26,964 nucleotides of DNA from Bacteroidales bacterium (GTDB lineage Bacteria; Bacteroidota; Bacteroidia; Bacteroidales; UBA3824): positions 1 through 26,964 of the forward strand of contig JAFYFR010000088.1 of assembly GCA_017543645.1 (NCBI GenBank), given 5' to 3'. Below are positions 22,495 through 26,964 of this stretch, one piece after another. A program made the position numbers and the translations under genes. The notes under the pieces were generated by a model. The model was not told the DNA's origin, ran no database searches, and was given only the letters and a program-made list of their open reading frames with translations. Position 1 is the stretch's first letter, and every line of letters begins with the position of its first letter.

Positions 22495-24105
22495 CTACCA
22501 TATCACATTCACCATCAGCACCACCACATACAAATAGTACAAAATAGTAACATACGCCTCCTTGATTTTCGTGTTGCGGATAAATTTTGCACCCAAAAGA
22601 AAGGCGGCTAACACCACAAAGGCGAAAAGATACAAATTTCTCTGATGAAACAGCCACGGAGAAAGCAATATGGAACAACATACACAAGCCACTGTAACAA
22701 TGTTGCCCACCTTGGGACTCATAACTGTGGAAAGCGTTTGAATATTATCCGCCTTATCGCCCTTGGTATCTTTTATATCCTTGATAGTCAACGCTAAAAA
22801 GAAACATACCAACAGTCCTATGCTGATGTGCGACGGAACATTAGCCAGCATAAAATCGGGAATTATAACCGTAGTGCCGGCGTAGAAAGTCAGCAGAAAG
22901 ATAAATGCGAGAAGAAGATTAGACACACCTATATATTTACGCAGGCGCACCGGCGGGGCTGAGTATAAAAACGCCGCCAAATTGTACACCAACACTAACA
23001 TAAAGAACGTAGGATTGACGCTGATGGCAATCATCAGTGCCAAAACCAAAAACACTCCGCCCATAAGCTTAAACTCGTCAAAGGGAATTGTTTTGGCCAC
23101 CAACGGACGGTTGGGATTGCTTACGCAGTCTACATTATAATCGTATATATCGTTGAATATCACTGCACTTTCAAACGACAGGAATATCGCAGCGGCAGCC
23201 ATCGCCACTCCGATAATATCAAACGGATGCCCGAAATCTTTGAGAAACTCAAAATCTTCGTACAACGGATTCTCCACCGGGGGATTGTAATATATGAATG
23301 CCACGCCAGCAAAAAACAGCAGCAGATAATGCACCGCCCGCGTTATCCTGAAATTTTTGATAACACTCACAAAATACCGCCTGTTTCGGATAAAGTACCC
23401 CACGGCAAACAGCAAAACGCACAGCAGGATATACAGCACGGATATTTTGTCGCTCGAGGTCTTCAGCACACATCCGCCTTGCAACAACGTGCTAAACCTG
23501 AGGTTGTAATCGTCGGCAAAATTTAAACCGTTGTCGTACAGCTGCGCCAAAGTGGGAACCATTAGTCCGAGAGCAAGGCAGACAAACGCCACACACATAC
23601 CGCAAATCACAGACCTGACTATCCGCTTGGTCTTGATATAGAGATACACCATAGCAGCGAGGCTTGCAAGTGTGATTTCGATACGCATACCAAACGACAA
23701 TCCATGATAATCGTAGCCGAAATCCCAAAAATGGTTGAGATTGCAAACAACATTCCACGGATTTACAGGGTAGGCAATGTCGATACGTCCCAAAAGAATT
23801 GAATCTAATATAGGGGCAAGGCACACAAGACATATTGCCGACGCGCCAACGGTATAAGCTTCCGACAGTTTTATATGTTTCCGCGCAAAACCATACAGCA
23901 TCAGCGACAACGCTGCAAATATCATATAATAAAACAATGTGTAATGCAGAAAATACATCACAAATGTTTGCAACGGAGCATCCGGACTTATCAAAACACC
24001 CCCTTGAAACCCTATTTCCAAAAAGTTGCGGATGTTGGAAACGGCAAAAACTCCAATGAGTATGTTCTTACATTTGCTCATGCTTGTTAAGAAAAGACAT
24101 CTCAT
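22495..24105 (-). CDS. UbiA-type prenyltransferase with extra N-terminal membrane domain (536 aa)
   Basis: Residues about 290-536 form a UbiA prenyltransferase: first Asp-rich motif NDIYDYNVDCVSNPNRPL (Asn318, Asp319, Asp322, Asp326) and second motif DIKDTKGDKAD (Asp443, Asp446, Asp450), both complete, within about nine membrane helices. UbiA enzymes attach isoprenoid chains to aromatic or other acceptors in the inner membrane. The first 280 residues are unusual: about seven further helices (for example LHYTLFYYMIFAALSLMLYGF, ASAICLVCLAPILDSILL, VICGMCVAFVCLALGLMV), with loops rich in Trp/Tyr/His (WNVVCNLNHFWDFGYDYH), of unknown function. ATG 24105 lies 6 bp after the stop of the zinc-finger gene; ATG 24081 is an alternative. 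It is not placed near quinone genes, so the acceptor is unknown. Confidence 0.85.
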   Translation of the reverse strand: MRCLFLTSMSKCKNILIGVFAVSNIRNFLEIGFQGGVLISPDAPLQTFVMYFLHYTLFYYMIFAALSLMLYGFARKHIKLSEAYTVGASAICLVCLAPILDSILLGRIDIAYPVNPWNVVCNLNHFWDFGYDYHGLSFGMRIEITLASLAAMVYLYIKTKRIVRSVICGMCVAFVCLALGLMVPTLAQLYDNGLNFADDYNLRFSTLLQGGCVLKTSSDKISVLYILLCVLLFAVGYFIRNRRYFVSVIKNFRITRAVHYLLLFFAGVAFIYYNPPVENPLYEDFEFLKDFGHPFDIIGVAMAAAAIFLSFESAVIFNDIYDYNVDCVSNPNRPLVAKTIPFDEFKLMGGVFLVLALMIAISVNPTFFMLVLVYNLAAFLYSAPPVRLRKYIGVSNLLLAFIFLLTFYAGTTVIIPDFMLANVPSHISIGLLVCFFLALTIKDIKDTKGDKADNIQTLSTVMSPKVGNIVTVACVCCSILLSPWLFHQRNLYLFAFVVLAAFLLGAKFIRNTKIKEAYVTILYYLYVVVLMVNVIW

Positions 24106-24111
24106 TCACTA

Positions 24112-25878
24112 CTATCTTACTCTTTTGCCAGTACCATAACACGATGTACACTTTACAACACCAGAGCCGTTACACGACTCACAAGTACCTTCATAACTAC
24201 CGAAATCAGAACCAAATAATCCAAAAATAAGGTCTCTTTTATGCACTTTGCCGGTTCCATTACAATTGGTGCATTTTCTTTTGCCTGCGCCATTACAATA
24301 AGTACAATCATTATTGGAACCACCTTGATATATCACATCTGCATTTTTTATAGAATTGTCGTATTCCAAGGATGTCTCCAACTCGCCATCCACTGCCTTG
24401 TGCCATTTAGTGCCTTTGGTGTCAATCCAAAATGTATTATACTTATACAACTGTTCACCGTTGTACGTTGCATTCTTCGACGGACTTGTTACCACTTTAA
24501 TTTTGGCTTTGGTATGGTTCTCGTTCCACTCTTCGAGAGTTCCGCAGGTGATTTTTCCAGAATAATTTGGCAGAGAGTAGCATATATGGTCGCCCTTGCT
24601 CCACAGTTTAGGGTTGCAGTTGATAGCCACCTTGCGTTCAAGCTCGGCTTTTTTGCGCTCTGCCTCAAGGCGCAGCTGCTCTACTCGGTCGAGAGAATCT
24701 TTGATGCGCTGTTGACGGGCTTTTTCGGCATTTTCTTGCTCCGCGAGCCTTTCTTTCTCTATTGGTCCCCAATCCACAAACTCACCCTCTTTATCGATAA
24801 CAATATCTTTTATAATAGGTGTGCCGGGAGCATGAACTTTGCCCTTGCCATTGCAGTTACTGCACCTGTGTGAACCAGTGCCATTGCAAGTGCTGCATCT
24901 GGTGTCGTTGCTCCAGCCAGTGTAGCCATCGCCGCCACAATTAGAGCATCCGGATATAGTACCTCTGCCGCTGCATGTATGACATGTGGTTTCATTATCG
25001 GTTGTGCCATAGTGCATCATCACAACGCCATGCCCATCTTTAAACGGTTCTACAACGTCATAGAATTTGTTCTTGACAACTATTTTACCTTCAGCATTAG
25101 CCAAACCCCATTTGGTTGCATAAGGCGTTTTCACATAGGCGATACCCTCGCTCCAATCGCTGAATATGTACTTATAATCACTTGTGTATCCAGAAGTTGG
25201 GTTATAATTGAAACCATACTTCACAAACTTAACTTCACCCTTTGGCAAACCGTTAACGAACTCTGCGTGTACATAACAATAGTCGATCGGTGATATATTT
25301 GCTATGCCACAGCCTGTGCCGTTAATCATACCGTTGGTAACATTTCCCGACCATTTGAAATCGAGTTTGCCGAATTCAAAAGTCTGACCCGTGCCAGTTT
25401 GGGTCAACATATTGTATGCACATTCTTTTGGAACATCAAACTTATTGTTGTAGATATACATCTCAACTTCGTCTTTGGGGAGAATTTGAAAATTGTTGCC
25501 TCTCTGATTTAGAACTAAGAAACCATGATTTTTATAATCATCTGTGGTTAGTATCTGGTCTCTATTTTCAATTGTATACAACTGTCCCTTTCTCCTTGCG
25601 CTAATTTGATTCTCAAAGTATGCCTCCTTTTCGTTTGCAGGGAGGATAACAAAAGAGATCATACAATCATTTGATTTAGTGTATTTACCCAATATGTAAT
25701 TATGTCGGGTACAATAGTTCTCAATCTGCCTTTGAGTCACTACCTGGATAACGTTTGTAACCAAAATAGCCTTACCTTTCGTCCGATTCGGTATTATGTG
25801 ACTCTCGATTAATTTCTGCTGACCCATAATAATCGTAGGCATTATTGCCAAAATCAGCAATAGTACAAAGTGTTTCAT
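24112..25878 (-). CDS. Secreted protein with two DnaJ-type zinc-finger blocks and a WG-like repeat (588 aa)
   Basis: The signal peptide is 1-19 (MKHFVLLLILAIMPTIIMG). Residues 165-220 have MORN-like pieces (WSGNVTNGMINGTGCG, AEFVNGLPKGEVKF); 242-290 is WG-repeat-like (GIAYVKTPYATKWGLANAEG, FYDVVEPFKDGHGVV). The first zinc-finger block (299-347) has four CxxCxGxG motifs: CHTCSGRG, CSNCGGDG, CSTCNGTG, CSNCNGKG. A charged coiled coil (about 373-418) follows, then a beta-rich region (420-500), then a second block (525-585): CTYCNGAG, CTNCNGTG, CESCNGSG, CTSCYGTG. Each block has the eight Cys pairs' worth of ligands needed for two zinc ions, as in DnaJ, but there is no J domain or DnaJ C-terminal domain, so it is not DnaJ. 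It could be a periplasmic or lipoprotein-free exported thiol/zinc-binding protein. It is followed after 6 bp by the UbiA gene. Confidence 0.8.
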   Translation of the reverse strand: MKHFVLLLILAIMPTIIMGQQKLIESHIIPNRTKGKAILVTNVIQVVTQRQIENYCTRHNYILGKYTKSNDCMISFVILPANEKEAYFENQISARRKGQLYTIENRDQILTTDDYKNHGFLVLNQRGNNFQILPKDEVEMYIYNNKFDVPKECAYNMLTQTGTGQTFEFGKLDFKWSGNVTNGMINGTGCGIANISPIDYCYVHAEFVNGLPKGEVKFVKYGFNYNPTSGYTSDYKYIFSDWSEGIAYVKTPYATKWGLANAEGKIVVKNKFYDVVEPFKDGHGVVMMHYGTTDNETTCHTCSGRGTISGCSNCGGDGYTGWSNDTRCSTCNGTGSHRCSNCNGKGKVHAPGTPIIKDIVIDKEGEFVDWGPIEKERLAEQENAEKARQQRIKDSLDRVEQLRLEAERKKAELERKVAINCNPKLWSKGDHICYSLPNYSGKITCGTLEEWNENHTKAKIKVVTSPSKNATYNGEQLYKYNTFWIDTKGTKWHKAVDGELETSLEYDNSIKNADVIYQGGSNNDCTYCNGAGKRKCTNCNGTGKVHKRDLIFGLFGSDFGSYEGTCESCNGSGVVKCTSCYGTGKRVR

Positions 25879-25911
25879 GGTATAATCAATTAAAATTAAC
25901 TAATATGACTG

Positions 25912-25919
25912 CAAATCTA
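25912..25919 (-). promoter_or_regulatory. -7 element of the zinc-finger protein gene
   Basis: Minus strand TAGATTTG, 34 bp before the ATG at 25878. A poly-T run of 14 (25938-25951) lies just upstream in the shared divergent region. Confidence 0.5.
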
Positions 25920-26004
25920 ATCAACAGACTTAACGTTTTTTTTTTTTTGAGTTAACTTTATGTTAATATTACAAAGTTGCAGTACCGTGGTTTGAGATAA
26001 TGGC

Positions 26005-26012
26005 TATATTTG
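26005..26012 (+). promoter_or_regulatory. -7 element of the FGE-like gene
   Basis: TATATTTG, 23 bp before the ATG at 26036, giving a short leader. No TTTG is found at the ideal -33 spacing; the nearest is only 10 nt upstream. Confidence 0.5.
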
Positions 26013-26035
26013 CAGCATAACAAAAATAAACAGCC

Positions 26036-26707
26036 ATGAAAAGATTAATAATACTAATGCTGACTATTTTAATCAGCAGCGTCGCAATTGCACAAAAACC
26101 CAAAACCATCAAAGTAGACGGTGTAAAATTCAAGATGATATACGTTAACGGAGGAGCCTTGGGTAGCTACTATATCGGGGAAACTGTGGTAACAAAAGGA
26201 CTTTGGGATTGCATCATGAACAACAACAAGAATATCAAAGAAGATGGCAAAACACCTGCGGTAGTAGTAACAGCTGTGTCATGGAACGAATGTAAGGAAT
26301 TTATAAATAAGCTGAACCAAAAAACAGGGTTAATATTCCGTCTACCCACAGAAGCAGAATGGGAACATGCCGCAATAGTGGGAAACACCGATCGAAGTGC
26401 TACATACGGTATTTATGACCATGGTTCTTTCAAACCATCAGCATTATTCAATAAATCAGCATCAAAAGTAGACAAGCCTAACGGATTAGGAATATGGTAT
26501 ATGTTTGGCAATGTTTGGGAATGGTGCGAAGATTGGTATGGGCAGAACACATCGGCTTCAGGTTCAGAAAAGGTAATGTGCGGAGGCGGTTATTATACCA
26601 ATTTATCTTATTGCAATAGCACATACCGGGCATCTCTTCCTGCAAATGAGAAAAGCAGCGACATTGGTTTCCGTCTTGCCATGACATACGTAGGAAAGAA
26701 AAAATAA
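26036..26707 (+). CDS. Secreted FGE/SUMF1-like protein, probably not an FGly-generating enzyme (223 aa)
   Basis: A signal peptide (1-19, ending AIA) precedes an FGE-sulfatase domain. The conserved blocks are GETVVTKGLWDCIM (48-61), VTAVSWNECKEFINKLN (78-94), FRLPTEAEWEHAA (101-113), GLGIWYMFGNVWEWCEDWYG (150-169), GGGYYTNLSYCNSTYRAS (183-200) and GFRLA (211-215). True FGE enzymes use two cysteines in the GGSxxCxxxxC block; here the first is Thr (YYTNLSYC) and only Cys193 remains, so copper-dependent formylglycine formation is unlikely. Exported FGE-like proteins in Bacteroidota often act as binding or adhesion modules with a C-type-lectin fold. The gene is divergent from the zinc-finger protein and is followed by the remnant at 26712. 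Confidence 0.85.
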   Translation: MKRLIILMLTILISSVAIAQKPKTIKVDGVKFKMIYVNGGALGSYYIGETVVTKGLWDCIMNNNKNIKEDGKTPAVVVTAVSWNECKEFINKLNQKTGLIFRLPTEAEWEHAAIVGNTDRSATYGIYDHGSFKPSALFNKSASKVDKPNGLGIWYMFGNVWEWCEDWYGQNTSASGSEKVMCGGGYYTNLSYCNSTYRASLPANEKSSDIGFRLAMTYVGKKK

Positions 26708-26711
26708 TAAG

Positions 26712-26762
26712 GTATTTAGAGAGTTTGAGGAAGAAGATGGCAAAGGAGACGAGGAGGAATAG
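26712..26762 (+). pseudogene. 3' remnant of a second copy of the 21744-22493 gene
   Basis: Starting 4 bp after the FGE-like stop, 17 codons read VFREFEEEDGKGDEEE and stop. The intact gene ends IFREFDEEDDKGEEED and stop. At DNA level most bases agree across about 50 bp (22443-22493 against 26712-26762). No upstream part of the copy is present, so an insertion or recombination replaced the rest. Confidence 0.75.
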
Positions 26763-26783
26763 ATTTTTTTTGCGCGGTAATAA

Positions 26784-26813
26784 TTGATTTTTGATCAAAA
26801 TAATTTATTTTTG
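26784..26813 (+). promoter_or_regulatory. Promoter of the 26837 antitoxin-like gene
   Basis: TTG (26784-26786), 19 nt, TATTTTTG (26806-26813), 23 bp before the ATG. Confidence 0.6.
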
Positions 26814-26836
26814 CATCGTAATAATAGTTTAAAAAC

Positions 26837-26964
26837 ATGAGTACAATGGAATTACGTGCGGAATTGTTTCAAAACATCAATCCGCTATTAGACGATGAGA
26901 GCCTTCTCCGCGAGGCATTAGACTTTATCAAAGGTCTTGTTTCAAGAAAAAAAGAGGCAGCACC
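26837..26964 (+). CDS. Antitoxin-like protein, N-terminal 42 residues (cut by window edge)
   Basis: The first codons read MSTMELRAELFQNINPLLDD, then ESLLREALDFIKGLVSRKKEAA, and the frame continues past the window. It is clearly related to the antitoxin at 11544-11807 (MTTLELRAELFREINPLLES, then EVLLQKILTFVKDLV), so a further toxin gene may follow outside the window. The ATG at 26837 is supported by the same start pattern and by the promoter at 26784-26813. The role as antitoxin is inferred from its relative, which overlaps a PIN-toxin remnant. Confidence 0.7.
   Translation, partial: MSTMELRAELFQNINPLLDDESLLREALDFIKGLVSRKKEAA

Noticed and set aside
24112..25878. DnaJ chaperone
   Set aside because: Only the zinc-finger motifs match; there is no J domain (HPD motif) and no DnaJ C-terminal substrate domain.

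Overview
The window looks like chromosomal DNA of a member of the Bacteroidota, most likely Bacteroidales. Most intergenic regions carry the Bacteroidota-type promoter (TTTG or TTG near -33, TAnnTTTG at -7), Shine-Dalgarno sequences are weak or absent, and several families are typical of the phylum (DUF2723/GT117 membrane protein, ABC transporter with an N-terminal TerB-like region, PDDEXK transposase-family proteins, TPM protein with a Gly-rich tail). No rRNA, tRNA or CRISPR array was seen.

Layout. 1-1866: the 3' part of feoB (ferrous iron permease). 1897-5344: an accessory stretch with two minus-strand PDDEXK transposase-family genes that share a promoter and tail, flanking a frameshifted lectin-like surface-protein pseudogene. 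The GC-rich end of that pseudogene resembles a diversified C-type-lectin tail. 5345-6085: a gene-free stretch holding an 8-bp tandem repeat and a very regular degenerate array with a 43-bp period, which ends in a perfect DnaA-box sequence followed by AT-rich DNA. 6086-7732: an orphan helical protein gene convergent with a divergent FtsZ-like protein that has lost the GTP-binding signature. 7969-10389: a zinc-ribbon membrane protein plus a TPM-domain protein. 10488-11807 (minus): a 2x[4Fe-4S] ferredoxin, a RelE-like toxin-antitoxin pair, and a second antitoxin whose PIN-domain partner is reduced to 46 codons.

11855-17401 (minus): a compact run of DUF2723/GT117, polysaccharide deacetylase, CvpA-like and CvfB-like genes. 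17462-21651 (minus): an ABCG-like ABC transporter overlapping by 4 bp a secreted CE2-like SGNH esterase. Together these suggest envelope or glycan work. 21744-25878: an unknown membrane protein converges on a two-gene minus-strand unit, a UbiA-type prenyltransferase with a large extra membrane domain preceded by a secreted protein with two DnaJ-like zinc-finger blocks. 26036-26964: a secreted FGE-like protein, a 16-codon leftover of a second copy of the 21744 gene, and the start of another antitoxin related to the one at 11544.

The most unusual items are the 43-bp array with its DnaA box, the FtsZ-like protein without a tubulin signature, and the lectin-like pseudogene tail. All product names rest on motif recognition by eye; no database search was run.
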